DNA of 36,312 bases from CAZCFB01 sp964511535 (GTDB taxonomy: Bacteria > Myxococcota_A > Polyangia > GCA-2747355 > CAZCFB01): positions 1 through 36,312 of the forward strand of contig CAZEFW010000092.1 of the NCBI GenBank assembly GCA_964511535.1, given 5' to 3'. Positions 8,574 through 16,038 of this stretch are shown in pieces. Within the stretch, counting starts at the first letter, position 1, and each line of letters starts with the position of its first letter. Under the pieces are notes generated by a model. The model was not told where the DNA came from. It saw only the letters and a program-made list of their open reading frames with translations, and did not search any database. A program made the position numbers and the translations under genes.

Positions 8574-9233
8574 ATGGGTTTCTGGTCGCTGGACGAAAAG
8601 ACCCAGCTGGCGCTGATCATGGCGGGCCTGATGGGCGCGTCCACCGCGGGATGCGACCGACGCACCGAGGTGATGGATCCGGTGCCTCCCGACGCTGTGG
8701 CTGACGACTACGGCATGGACGCCGGGCCGGACGGGCCGCCGGTGGCCGATCCCCTGCCCTCTGACATGGGCCCGGACGGGCCGCCGGTCTCGGACATGCT
8801 TCCGCCGGATCAGGGCCCTGACGGTCCCCCCATCGCGGATCCGTTGCCGCCGGACCAGGGCGCCGACGGCCCCCCCATCGCCGACCCGCTGCCTCCCGAC
8901 GCCAGCGCGCAGCACCAGCGCAACCCCGGCTGGTCAACGCCCTCGCGCCCGGGCCGGTCCTTGCCCCTGCGCCGGGATTTCCGCAGCCGGATCCAGGTCA
9001 CCACCGACGGCGAGCAGCTCGTGTGCAACGCCCTGATCCGCGGCGCCGACCCGCGCCAGCTCAAGTTCCGCTGGATCACCAGCGGCGGCGTGCTGGACAG
9101 CACCGAGGCCCAGCAGGTGCGCTGGACTCCGCCCAGGACTCCGGGCCGCCACATGGTCCAGGTCACCGTGCGCGACGGCCACGGCGCCCTGAGCGTGGAC
9201 ATGCTGCTGCACGACGTGGACCCCACCCCGTAG
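8574..9233 (+). CDS. Small exported, probably lipid-anchored protein with four 15-residue DGPP repeats and an Ig-like C-terminus
   Basis: About 220 residues. The N-terminus (hydrophobic TQLALIMAGLMGAS then TAGC) looks like a lipoprotein signal with Cys27 as anchor, although the position three before the Cys is Thr rather than Leu. Residues 51-110 are four near-perfect 15-residue repeats of the form GPDGPPVADPLPPDQ, Pro/Asp-rich and probably extended. Residues about 140-219 resemble a PKD/Ig-like beta domain (LKFRWITSGGVLDS, GRHMVQVTVRDGHG). The ATG at 8574 has GGAGG at 8562-8566 that overlaps the end of the FG-GAP gene, whose stop is 4 nt upstream. The two are probably translated from one message, and this protein may accompany the surface protein. 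No enzymatic motif is visible. Confidence 0.75.
   Translation: MGFWSLDEKTQLALIMAGLMGASTAGCDRRTEVMDPVPPDAVADDYGMDAGPDGPPVADPLPSDMGPDGPPVSDMLPPDQGPDGPPIADPLPPDQGADGPPIADPLPPDASAQHQRNPGWSTPSRPGRSLPLRRDFRSRIQVTTDGEQLVCNALIRGADPRQLKFRWITSGGVLDSTEAQQVRWTPPRTPGRHMVQVTVRDGHGALSVDMLLHDVDPTP
8724..8903 (+). repeat. Four 45-bp in-frame repeats
   Basis: Four adjacent 45-bp units encode 15-residue GPDGPP-type repeats within the small lipoprotein-like gene. The third and fourth are most alike in protein sequence, suggesting recent duplication. Third-base differences show that the protein sequence, not just the DNA, has been retained. Confidence 0.85.
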
Positions 9234-9259
9234 CCGTATCCGTCAACGTAGCCGTAGCC
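9230..9259. repeat. Short degenerate hexamer repeat
   Basis: Five hexamers of the form GTNNNC (GTAGCC, GTATCC, GTCAAC, GTAGCC, GTAGCC) fill the gap after the repeat-rich lipoprotein-like gene and include its TAG stop. Similar hexamer strings occur between genes in some deltaproteobacterial genomes; this is from general recollection. Confidence 0.55.
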
Positions 9260-9273
9260 GGACGCCACGCCCC

Positions 9274-10866
9274 ATGCCCCCCCTCATCCCCCTCACCGCC
9301 ACCCCCCGCGCCATCGCACTGGTGGGCGCCGAGTGGGAGGAGAACATCTCACTGCGCGGCCTGGCCGCCGCCGCGCTGGAGGCGGGGCACCGCGCGAAGC
9401 TGTTCGCCTTCGGCAGCCCCGAGGAGGTGCCGCGGGCCGCTGCCGCCCTGGCTGCTGGTGGCTTCGATCTGGTGGGGCTATCGGTGGCGTTTCAGCACCG
9501 AGCGCGCGAGTTCCGCGAGCTGGCGCGCGCCCTGCGCTGCAACGGCTACGAGGGGCACATCACCTGCGGCGGACATGTGGCCACCGCGGCCTGGGGAGAG
9601 CTGCTGCGAGACCAGCCCGACGTGGACACCGTGGTTCGGCACGACGGCGAGCTGACCCTGCTGGCCCTGCTGGAGGCGCTGGACGACCCCGGCACCTGGA
9701 CCGGCCTGCCCGGCCTGTGCGCCCGCGACGCTGACGGGCAGCCGGTGGCCGCCCCGCCCAGGCGGCAGCCGGACGACCTGGACGCCCTGCCCTTCGCCGT
9801 GCGCGACCGCCCCCACGCGCGGCATGTGGGCCACGCCTTCGTGCCCATCGTGGGCAGCCGGGGGTGCTACGCCGACTGCGCCTACTGCTGCATCAACACC
9901 TGGCACCGCAGCAGCGAGGGCAATCGGCTGCGTTTCCGCTCGGTGGAGGACCTGGCCGAGGAGATGGCCGCGCTGCACCACCAGCGGGGCGCCGAGATCT
10001 ACTGCTTCCACGACGACAACTTCTTCCTGCCGCGCCCGCGGGACACCGTGCGTCGGCTGCGCGAGCTGCGGGACGCGCTGGACCGCCGCGGCGTGGGCCG
10101 GGTGGGCATGGTGGGCAAGTGCCGCCCCGACCAGCTGGACGGCCCGATGCTCGCCGAGGCGCTGGAGCTGGGGGTCTTCCGCCTCTACCTCGGCATCGAG
10201 AACGGCTCCGAAGCCGGGCTGCGGCACCTGGGGCGCAAGCATGACCTCGCCTCGTGCGAGCGCGCCCTGGACCTGTTCCGCGAGGCGGGCATGTTCGCCT
10301 GCTACAACATCCTGCTGTTCGAGCCGTGGACCCGGTTCGCCGACCTGGAGCGCAACCTCGAGTTCATGCGAGGAGCAGCCGACTTCCCGTCCAACTTCTG
10401 CCGCGCCGAGGTGTACAGCGGCACCCGGCTGCAGCAGGATCTGGCCGCCGCCGGGCGCCTGCGCGGCGGGTACCTCGGCTACACCTACACCATCGACGAC
10501 CCGCGAGCGGAGCTGGCCTTCCGCCTCACCGCCACCTGCTTCAAAGCGCGCAACTTCACCGCCGACGGCGTGGCCAACATGAGCACCGGCATGGGCTACG
10601 AGGGGGCGGTGCTGCGGTTCTTCCACCCCGGCGACGGCGACGAGCTCGCCGGCCAGGTGGACGCCCTGACCCGGGAGATCAACCTCGACACCGCGGGCCA
10701 CCTGGAGCGGCTGCTGCGCTTCGCCCGTGACTGCGACCTGGACGACGAGGAGGGGATCTGCGACTTCGCCGAGGAGCTGGCCACCACGGTGAACCTCAGG
10801 GACCTGGACCTGGGACAGCGCCAGCGCGAGCTGCGCGAACGGATCAAGGGGTTCGGCAGAGGCTAG
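9274..10866 (+). CDS. Radical SAM protein with N-terminal B12-binding-like domain
   Basis: A 530-residue protein. The N-terminal about 150 residues form a Rossmann-like unit of the cobalamin-binding type (AIALVGAEWEENISLRGL, FDLVGLSVAFQHR, GHITCGGHVATA), but I see no DxHxxG cobalamin-ligand motif. The radical SAM core begins at SRGCYADCAYC with Cys198, Cys202 and Cys205 to bind the 4Fe-4S cluster, followed by DDNFFLP and LYLGIENGSE. Another Cys directly follows the third cluster Cys (CAYCC). The family methylates or rearranges unreactive carbon or phosphorus centres, often in natural-product or lipid pathways. No substrate can be inferred. The ATG has no clear Shine-Dalgarno. The TAG overlaps the stop of the convergent membrane-protein gene at the four bases CTAG. 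Confidence 0.82.
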   Translation: MPPLIPLTATPRAIALVGAEWEENISLRGLAAAALEAGHRAKLFAFGSPEEVPRAAAALAAGGFDLVGLSVAFQHRAREFRELARALRCNGYEGHITCGGHVATAAWGELLRDQPDVDTVVRHDGELTLLALLEALDDPGTWTGLPGLCARDADGQPVAAPPRRQPDDLDALPFAVRDRPHARHVGHAFVPIVGSRGCYADCAYCCINTWHRSSEGNRLRFRSVEDLAEEMAALHHQRGAEIYCFHDDNFFLPRPRDTVRRLRELRDALDRRGVGRVGMVGKCRPDQLDGPMLAEALELGVFRLYLGIENGSEAGLRHLGRKHDLASCERALDLFREAGMFACYNILLFEPWTRFADLERNLEFMRGAADFPSNFCRAEVYSGTRLQQDLAAAGRLRGGYLGYTYTIDDPRAELAFRLTATCFKARNFTADGVANMSTGMGYEGAVLRFFHPGDGDELAGQVDALTREINLDTAGHLERLLRFARDCDLDDEEGICDFAEELATTVNLRDLDLGQRQRELRERIKGFGRG

Positions 10867-12521
10867 AAGCCGAAGAACTTGCCGACGGCGGTGATGAGGC
10901 CCTGGAAGAAGCCTTCCATTTTCGTGTTGGGCGCTCCGGCTCTGCCGCCGGGGACCGCCTCGCTGAGGACCAATCCAGGCCCCTCGAAGCTGTCATCCAC
11001 CAGGGATGATTTTCCGAGCAAATAGGGAACGAAGGTCTCGGTCCGGCGCGTGCTCATTTGCAGGGCAGCGTCGTATCCAACGACGACCTCCTCATCGATT
11101 CGAAGCCGAAGTCCCTCGGCCGGAGCTCCTGTTACGCCGCCATAGCCTGCTAGATATATGGATCCTGGACCTGAAAACAGGAAGAAGCGGATCTGCCTGG
11201 TGGCCCAGGCATGAGGGCTGAACAGCTTCAGCACCGAGCGCAGTTCGATGTCCCCCTGAATACCCACCAGGTGCCGAGGGTGGATGATGAATCCGGGGTG
11301 GCCCGCTGGGATATCGAGCCGGCAAATCTCCCGGTCAGGATCGTCCGGGGAGGATATCTCTGCCACAGCAGCCGGGGTGCCAGAGCGCTCCGATTCTCCA
11401 TACACCTCCGTCAGCAGGAACAGTCGAGCCGAATAAGAGACAAAGGGAGAACTCCAGCGCCAGAAAACCTTGGTTCGGCGCCTGGCCACACCTTGTTCAT
11501 CACCGACGATCTTTAGCCACTGCGATCGTACCGCCAGCCGATCCCCTGCGCCGATGGAGATGCTGCACCGCGTGCTGGGCGGCAGGAGCGAAGCCATGTC
11601 TGCATCCGGCGTACGCTCCACAAGTTGAAGGGGTCTCAATCTGCTGATTCCTGGCATCAAGATGTAGTACCAGGCGAGCTTCCAGCAAGCGGGCGAGAGC
11701 AGGATGGCCAGCGCCCACAGGACATATTTGAGTCCATGCATGGACCATTCGACTTCGAGCTTTTTCTTCCAGCGATTGAGCCCGGCCAACAGCGAAGCGT
11801 TGAGTTGGGCCCGAGCAGATTCGAGTTCAGATTCCGACCGATCCCGCGCCCTGTCCAGCCTCGAGCGCTCTCGCCGCTTGAGGCCCAATTTTTGTGCAGC
11901 CGCGCTCAACTCGGGATCGCTCAGCAGCCAATCGGGGGAGCGCATGCGCCGGAGTATCGTGGCTGCATCGATTGCTTCAGCGCCAGCAGCACGGACCTGC
12001 GCCTCCATGAGCCCCATTGATACCTTGAGCGCACGCGCCTGCGCCTTCGAAGCCGAGCAACTCGCCTCAAGATCCTTGCAAAATTTCTTTTCAGAGAAGA
12101 GCTCAGCCCCCTTGATCCAGATGCTGCATCCCTTTTGGCAGAAGCTCAGGAAAGGCTGCAAATTGAACTTGAGGATGTCCTTCTTCAGGAGCAAGTCATG
12201 CTTTAGCCATACTGCCTCGGTTTTCTTGGCAGCAAGGTACTTCTTGATATTCTCGATCCGGGCCAGGTGGCGAGTCTTGAGCAATACCATCCGCTGGTTT
12301 GCCTGCTTAAAGTGGATTTCAGCCAGCTCAAGTTTTTCCTTGGCGCTCTGCTTTTCTTTTTCGAGCGCTCGCACCCTTTGATGGCGCTTCTCATATTCTA
12401 TCTTCAGCCCGGGCCAAACCGAGGACACGATCAAGCCGGACACTAGCAAAACACCGACGATGGCGCCAAATTGAATGGCGTGGCCTGCCAGCCAGCGGAG
12501 AGTGTCCAGGAGCAGCTTCAA
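10863..12521 (-). CDS. Coiled-coil membrane protein with AIM24-like C-terminal domain, lower GC
   Basis: A 552-residue protein I cannot name with confidence. It has an N-terminal membrane helix (about 15-36), a long Lys/Glu/Ala-rich coiled coil (about 42-110) with a Cys-bearing section (about 122-155), a second coiled coil (about 205-255), a second membrane helix (about 268-290) and a beta-rich C-terminal half. The end (FLFSGPGSIYLAGYGG, LGKSSLVDDSFEGPG) resembles the repeats of AIM24/TIGR00266 proteins, whose biochemical role is poorly known. The start is TTG 12521 without a ribosome site; a TACCAT element 12 nt upstream would give a nearly leaderless message. GC and codon use are visibly lower than in both neighbours, suggesting acquisition by transfer. 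Its stop overlaps that of the convergent radical SAM gene. Confidence 0.6.
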   Translation of the reverse strand: MKLLLDTLRWLAGHAIQFGAIVGVLLVSGLIVSSVWPGLKIEYEKRHQRVRALEKEKQSAKEKLELAEIHFKQANQRMVLLKTRHLARIENIKKYLAAKKTEAVWLKHDLLLKKDILKFNLQPFLSFCQKGCSIWIKGAELFSEKKFCKDLEASCSASKAQARALKVSMGLMEAQVRAAGAEAIDAATILRRMRSPDWLLSDPELSAAAQKLGLKRRERSRLDRARDRSESELESARAQLNASLLAGLNRWKKKLEVEWSMHGLKYVLWALAILLSPACWKLAWYYILMPGISRLRPLQLVERTPDADMASLLPPSTRCSISIGAGDRLAVRSQWLKIVGDEQGVARRRTKVFWRWSSPFVSYSARLFLLTEVYGESERSGTPAAVAEISSPDDPDREICRLDIPAGHPGFIIHPRHLVGIQGDIELRSVLKLFSPHAWATRQIRFFLFSGPGSIYLAGYGGVTGAPAEGLRLRIDEEVVVGYDAALQMSTRRTETFVPYLLGKSSLVDDSFEGPGLVLSEAVPGGRAGAPNTKMEGFFQGLITAVGKFFGF

Positions 12522-12570
12522 GGGAGTGCGGCAATGGTAGCACAGGGTGGCTGATCGCCGGTCCCGTTGC

Positions 12571-12576
12571 TACCCT
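12571..12576 (+). promoter_or_regulatory. Candidate -10 box for a leaderless CDF transporter transcript
   Basis: TACCCT ends 6 nt before ATG 12583, the same spacing as the TATGAT box of the vWA gene, and the gene has no Shine-Dalgarno. The match to TANNNT is weak evidence by itself. Confidence 0.25.
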
Positions 12577-12582
12577 GGCAGG

Positions 12583-13296
12583 ATGGACACCGCAGTAAAC
12601 AGGACCGACCACCTGGCCCGCTGGACCGCCATCGGCATCACGCTGGTGGCAGGCACCATGGCCTACAACCTGGTGGAGGCGTTCCTGGCGCTCTACGCTG
12701 CCTGGGCGGCGTCCAGCATCGCCCTGCTCGGCTTCGGGCTGGACAGCGTCATCGAGATGGGCGCGGCCACGGTGCTGTTCTGGCGCCTGCGGGTGGAGGC
12801 CAGCGGCGCCAGCGCAGCGCGGGTGGCCGAGGTGGAGGAGCGGGTGCACAAGTTCGTGGGCGGCACCATGATCGTGCTGGCGGTGTACGTCGCGCTGCAG
12901 GGTGGTTGGGTGCTGTACCAGGGCGGCGGACCGGAGGAGAGCCTGCTCGGCATCATCATCGCGGGGGCGTCCCTGGTGGTGATGCCCCTCGTCTCGTGGG
13001 GCAAGCTGCGCGCGGCGGCGGAGATCAACAGCCCCGCCCTGCGCGCCGAGGCCATGTGCACCCTCGCCTGCGCTTACCTGTCGTTCACCCTGCTGCTCGG
13101 CCTGGCGGCAAACGCGCTCTTCGGCTGGTGGTGGGCAGACCCGGTGGTGGCCCTGCTCATGGTGCCCTGGCTGATAAAGGAGGGCCGTGAGGGCCTGCAG
13201 GGCGGCTGCGGGTGCGGGGATGATTCGTGCGAGGCAGATGAGCAGGCGAAGGAAGCCAGCTCCTGCTGCGGCCACGACGACGGCTGCTGCGGATGA
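12583..13296 (+). CDS. CDF-like cation transporter with Cys-rich metal-binding tail
   Basis: About 237 residues with about five or six membrane helices. The first helices carry the cation-diffusion-facilitator pattern YNLVEAFLAL and FGLDSVIEM, with Asp54 and Glu58, and the last has WWADPVVALLM. These proteins exchange divalent metal for protons across the inner membrane. The usual cytoplasmic ferredoxin-like domain of CDF proteins is absent. Instead the protein ends in a tail with CGCGDDSC, SSCC, GHDDG and CC, a likely soft-metal site. I chose ATG 12583 over GTG 12547 because a TACCCT box lies exactly 6 nt upstream, consistent with a leaderless transcript, and there is no Shine-Dalgarno. It is divergent from the coiled-coil gene. 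Metal specificity is not evident. Confidence 0.75.
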   Translation: MDTAVNRTDHLARWTAIGITLVAGTMAYNLVEAFLALYAAWAASSIALLGFGLDSVIEMGAATVLFWRLRVEASGASAARVAEVEERVHKFVGGTMIVLAVYVALQGGWVLYQGGGPEESLLGIIIAGASLVVMPLVSWGKLRAAAEINSPALRAEAMCTLACAYLSFTLLLGLAANALFGWWWADPVVALLMVPWLIKEGREGLQGGCGCGDDSCEADEQAKEASSCCGHDDGCCG

Positions 13297-13314
13297 TCTG
13301 AGGCCAGCGTGTAG

Positions 13315-13333
13315 ACGCGGCGTCTCGCCGCGT
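13315..13333. terminator. 8-bp GC hairpin between convergent genes
   Basis: ACGCGGCG (13315-13322) and CGCCGCGT (13326-13333) pair around TCT, in the 41-nt gap between the CDF transporter (+) and the methyltransferase (-). It is placed to end both transcripts but has no U-tract; it could also be one copy of a dispersed palindrome. Confidence 0.45.
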
Positions 13334-13337
13334 GGTG

Positions 13338-13937
13338 TTAAGCCGGCTTGCGCCCCAGCACCTGCACCACCGCGCCGCGGCCGCGGTGCAGGCGCCCCTC
13401 CACCACGTCCCGCTCCACCTCTCGAGCGATGTCGAGCTCCAGCTCGGCGAAGTCCTGTCGCAGCATGGGCAGGGTGTAGAGCAGCTCGGCCACCGGGGGG
13501 CCGCCGGTGCGCAGCTCCAGCTGCTCGGGCCGGTAGGCCTCCAGCAGCAGCACGCCGCCCGGGGCCAGGCCGGCCACGCAGAGCGGGTGAACCCGCTGGC
13601 GCATGGGCGGGGGCATATGGGCGAAGACGCACACGATGCCTTGCCAGGCGCCCGGGGCGATGTCGTAGGTCGCCAGGTCGGCCACCTCGGTCTGCACGCG
13701 CAGCCCCCGCGCTGCCGCCAGCTCTCGCGCCTTTTTCATCCCCACCGCCGAGCTGTCCACGCCGGTGACCTGGTGGCCCAGCCCGGCCAGGAAGGCGGCG
13801 TTGCGCCCCTCACCCTCGGCCAGGCAGAGCACCTTGCCAGCCGGGATGGCCGCGGCATTCTCCCTTAGGAAGTCGTTCGGTTCGGTGCCGTAGGCGAAGC
13901 CCGGCTCGCCGTAGCGCTGGTCCCATCGGTTCTTCAT
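13338..13937 (-). CDS. Class I SAM-dependent methyltransferase (TehB-like)
   Basis: A 199-residue seven-strand SAM methyltransferase. The SAM-binding loop is VLCLAEGEGRNAAFLA (about 36-51), followed by VTGVDSSAVGMKKA for the acidic strand-2 end and GGVLLLEAY after helix D. The size and the opening WDQRYGEPGFAYGTEPNDFL match the small TehB/thiopurine-methyltransferase-like group that acts on small molecules or oxyanions. It is the last gene of the four-gene minus-strand operon: its ATG lies 2 nt beyond the MFS stop, with GGGGAGG positioned about 6 nt upstream. In this context it could methylate the operon's product. A tellurite or thiol detoxification role is the alternative. Confidence 0.82.
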   Translation of the reverse strand: MKNRWDQRYGEPGFAYGTEPNDFLRENAAAIPAGKVLCLAEGEGRNAAFLAGLGHQVTGVDSSAVGMKKARELAAARGLRVQTEVADLATYDIAPGAWQGIVCVFAHMPPPMRQRVHPLCVAGLAPGGVLLLEAYRPEQLELRTGGPPVAELLYTLPMLRQDFAELELDIAREVERDVVEGRLHRGRGAVVQVLGRKPA

Positions 13938-13939
13938 CG

Positions 13940-15100
13940 TCAGCCTCCCCTGGCGTTGAGCGACAGCGGCAGCGTGCCCAACGCGGCGACGGCGGCCGCT
14001 GCCAGCATGCCAGCCTGCAGGCCGTGGTGATCAGCCATGAAGCCGGCGAGCATCGGACCGGCAGCGCCGCCCAGGCAAGCGGCGGCGTTGGCCACGCCCA
14101 TGGCAGAGCCGGCCTCGCTCACCGAGAGCTGGCCCGCCATGGCGAAGCATAGCGGGATGACGGGCCCGAGCAACACGCCGCCTCCCAGAAACAGGACGAT
14201 CCCGACGCCGCCGGGGTTTAGCAGCAGGGCGCTGCAGATCAGCGTCGCCCCGAGAAAGGTCCCAGCGACCACAGTAGCGGGCTGGTTCACGCGCCGGGCC
14301 GCCGCCGAGCCGGAGTAGATCAGCCTGCCTGCGCCCACGCCGATCCAGGTGAGCCCGACGGTGAAGCCTGCCAGGTCGCCGGACGTACCCCGGGCGTGCT
14401 CAAGCAACGCCGGCGCGAACATGGAGACCGCCTGCTCCAGCACCATGTACGCAGCCATGGCCAACAGCACCAGGTTGAAGCGCCAGCTGCAGAGCAGCTT
14501 CGTACCACGTCCACCCCCGGGCCCGGCATCCACCGAGGCCCCCTGATGGGGCCGCAGCCGCCTCTGCATGGGGAGCAGCAGCAGGGCGAGCGCGCCTGGC
14601 AGGGCCAGCGGCGCCGTCGCCCCGCCGGCCCAGCCGGCCAGCGGGCTCGACAGCGCCAGCGCCAGGGCCGCGCCGCCAGCCAGGCACCCATGAAAGGCGT
14701 TCAGCAGCCGCCCGCCGCCCTGCGGTGCGTCAGCAACGACGCGGGCGGAGAAGGCCACCACTGTCGTCGCCAGCCCCACGCCGGTCACGAAGCGGCCGAG
14801 GGCCAGGGCGGCGAAGGCAGGGATGCACGCGGCCATGGATCCCAGGGCCATCAAGACCAGCGCGCCGCTGGCCACCCGGCGTGACTGCCAGTGCCCGCCC
14901 AGCATCCGCGCGCCGGCCAGGGATCCGATCAGGTTGCCGATGAAGAACAACGCCTGGGTCAGGCCGATCAGGCCGTGGTCCAGCTGCAACGATTGCACGA
15001 GCCGGCTCTCCAGCGCGCCGATCACCGTCAGGGTCAGCCCGCAGGTGCCTCCAAGCAGGGCGAGGGCGAGGAAGGTGGGCGAGGCTGAAAGGGGCCTCAC
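13940..15100 (-). CDS. Major facilitator superfamily transporter
   Basis: A 386-residue, very hydrophobic protein with about 12 predicted membrane helices in two halves separated by a polar loop near residues 178-205 (MQRRLRPHQGAS, DAGPGGGRGTK). The fold and length are those of MFS secondary transporters, driven by the proton gradient. It starts with GTG, whose bases overlap the stop of the radical SAM gene (GTGA, 4 nt), a clear sign of translational coupling. It lies between an RlmN-like radical SAM enzyme and a methyltransferase, so export of the pathway product, or resistance to it, is the natural reading. Substrate is not identifiable from sequence. Confidence 0.85.
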   Translation of the reverse strand: MRPLSASPTFLALALLGGTCGLTLTVIGALESRLVQSLQLDHGLIGLTQALFFIGNLIGSLAGARMLGGHWQSRRVASGALVLMALGSMAACIPAFAALALGRFVTGVGLATTVVAFSARVVADAPQGGGRLLNAFHGCLAGGAALALALSSPLAGWAGGATAPLALPGALALLLLPMQRRLRPHQGASVDAGPGGGRGTKLLCSWRFNLVLLAMAAYMVLEQAVSMFAPALLEHARGTSGDLAGFTVGLTWIGVGAGRLIYSGSAAARRVNQPATVVAGTFLGATLICSALLLNPGGVGIVLFLGGGVLLGPVIPLCFAMAGQLSVSEAGSAMGVANAAACLGGAAGPMLAGFMADHHGLQAGMLAAAAVAALGTLPLSLNARGG

Positions 15101-16038
15101 GACGCCGCGGAGTGCTCGTCGAGCGCCCAGGCGCGCACCAGCTGCCCGCAGTTGGAGCCGATGCGGATCTCGTCCTCCTCGCCGATGCTCACCACCACGT
15201 CGAAGCCGCGGGCGCCGAGGTCGTCCACCAGCCGCCGGGCGGCCTCGGGGCTCTCGGCCGACAGCACCGTATCCAGACCATGCTCACGCGCGCGCTCGGT
15301 GGGGTTGACCGGGGTGAGCTTGACCATGAACTGGTCGGGTGAGAAGGCCGCGGCGAGGTCGTCCGGATCCACCGGGATGCCTCGCGCCAGGGCGAAGTTG
15401 AGGGCGACCTTGCGATCACCTGGCCGGTAGAACTCCCGACCCAGGGCAGCCAGCTCATCCATGGCGAGCTGGGGCGTGGGCATGAGCCGCCGGCGCGTGG
15501 CCGGGTCGGTGCTGTTGAGCGAGAGCTGCAGCTGAAAGCGACCGTCCCGGTAGAGCCGGTCCTTGAGCCGGGCGAGGTCCCGGATGAAGGCCGCGCTGCC
15601 CGCCGGGGCCACGGTGGCCACGCACGGCAGCAGCCCGGGCGCCGGCAGCACCCCGGGCAGGGCCTCGAGCGCCTCGAGCACCGCGGCGGCGTTGTGGGCC
15701 GGCTCCCCCATCCTGGCGAAGTGCACCTTCAGCTTGGCGGTGCGCTCCAGCCCTGGCCGGCGCTCCTTGACGAACCGCACCTGGTCCAGGATCTCGTCCG
15801 CGGTCAGGTTGCCGCGGAAGCGGTCCGAGGCGTCGCACATCAGGCACCCCACCGCGCAGCCGAGCTGGGTCGAGACGATGACGCAGGCCTTCTCATGGCG
15901 GGGGTAGCGCGGATCGATGGAGTCCACGGTCTCCACCTGGCGGCGCGGGTCCTGCCCGAGCTGCAGCAGGTGCACCAGTGCCAGGTCCTCGTCACCCCGG
16001 GTGGCGAGCAGGGTCACCCGCGGGCGGGTGTTGGTCAT
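15097..16038 (-). CDS. RlmN/Cfr-like radical SAM protein, divergent
   Basis: About 313 residues. The cluster motif is Cys61-x3-Cys65-x2-Cys68 (QLGCAVGCLMC), in the setting seen in 23S rRNA/tRNA methyltransferase RlmN and resistance enzyme Cfr. Other shared marks are FARMGEPAHN (RlmN: MGEP), LQLSLNSTDPATRRRLMP, and near the C-terminus NCGQL, where the Cys (Cys297) matches the cysteine that RlmN uses as methyl carrier. Two differences stand out: the N-terminal RNA-recognition domain is much shorter than in RlmN, and the second catalytic Cys, seven residues before the cluster, is Ile, with a Cys (Cys52) two residues further out. Its ATG overlaps the stop of the fusion gene (ATGA), with AAGGA about 9 nt upstream. 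An in-frame ATG at 16056 is the alternative. It may not be a standard rRNA methylase. Confidence 0.8.
   Translation of the reverse strand: MTNTRPRVTLLATRGDEDLALVHLLQLGQDPRRQVETVDSIDPRYPRHEKACVIVSTQLGCAVGCLMCDASDRFRGNLTADEILDQVRFVKERRPGLERTAKLKVHFARMGEPAHNAAAVLEALEALPGVLPAPGLLPCVATVAPAGSAAFIRDLARLKDRLYRDGRFQLQLSLNSTDPATRRRLMPTPQLAMDELAALGREFYRPGDRKVALNFALARGIPVDPDDLAAAFSPDQFMVKLTPVNPTERAREHGLDTVLSAESPEAARRLVDDLGARGFDVVVSIGEEDEIRIGSNCGQLVRAWALDEHSAAS

Noticed and set aside
6953..8665. 570-residue antisense open frame opposite the FG-GAP repeats
   Set aside because: The translation is Val/Ala/His-rich low-complexity sequence produced by the repetitive coding strand.
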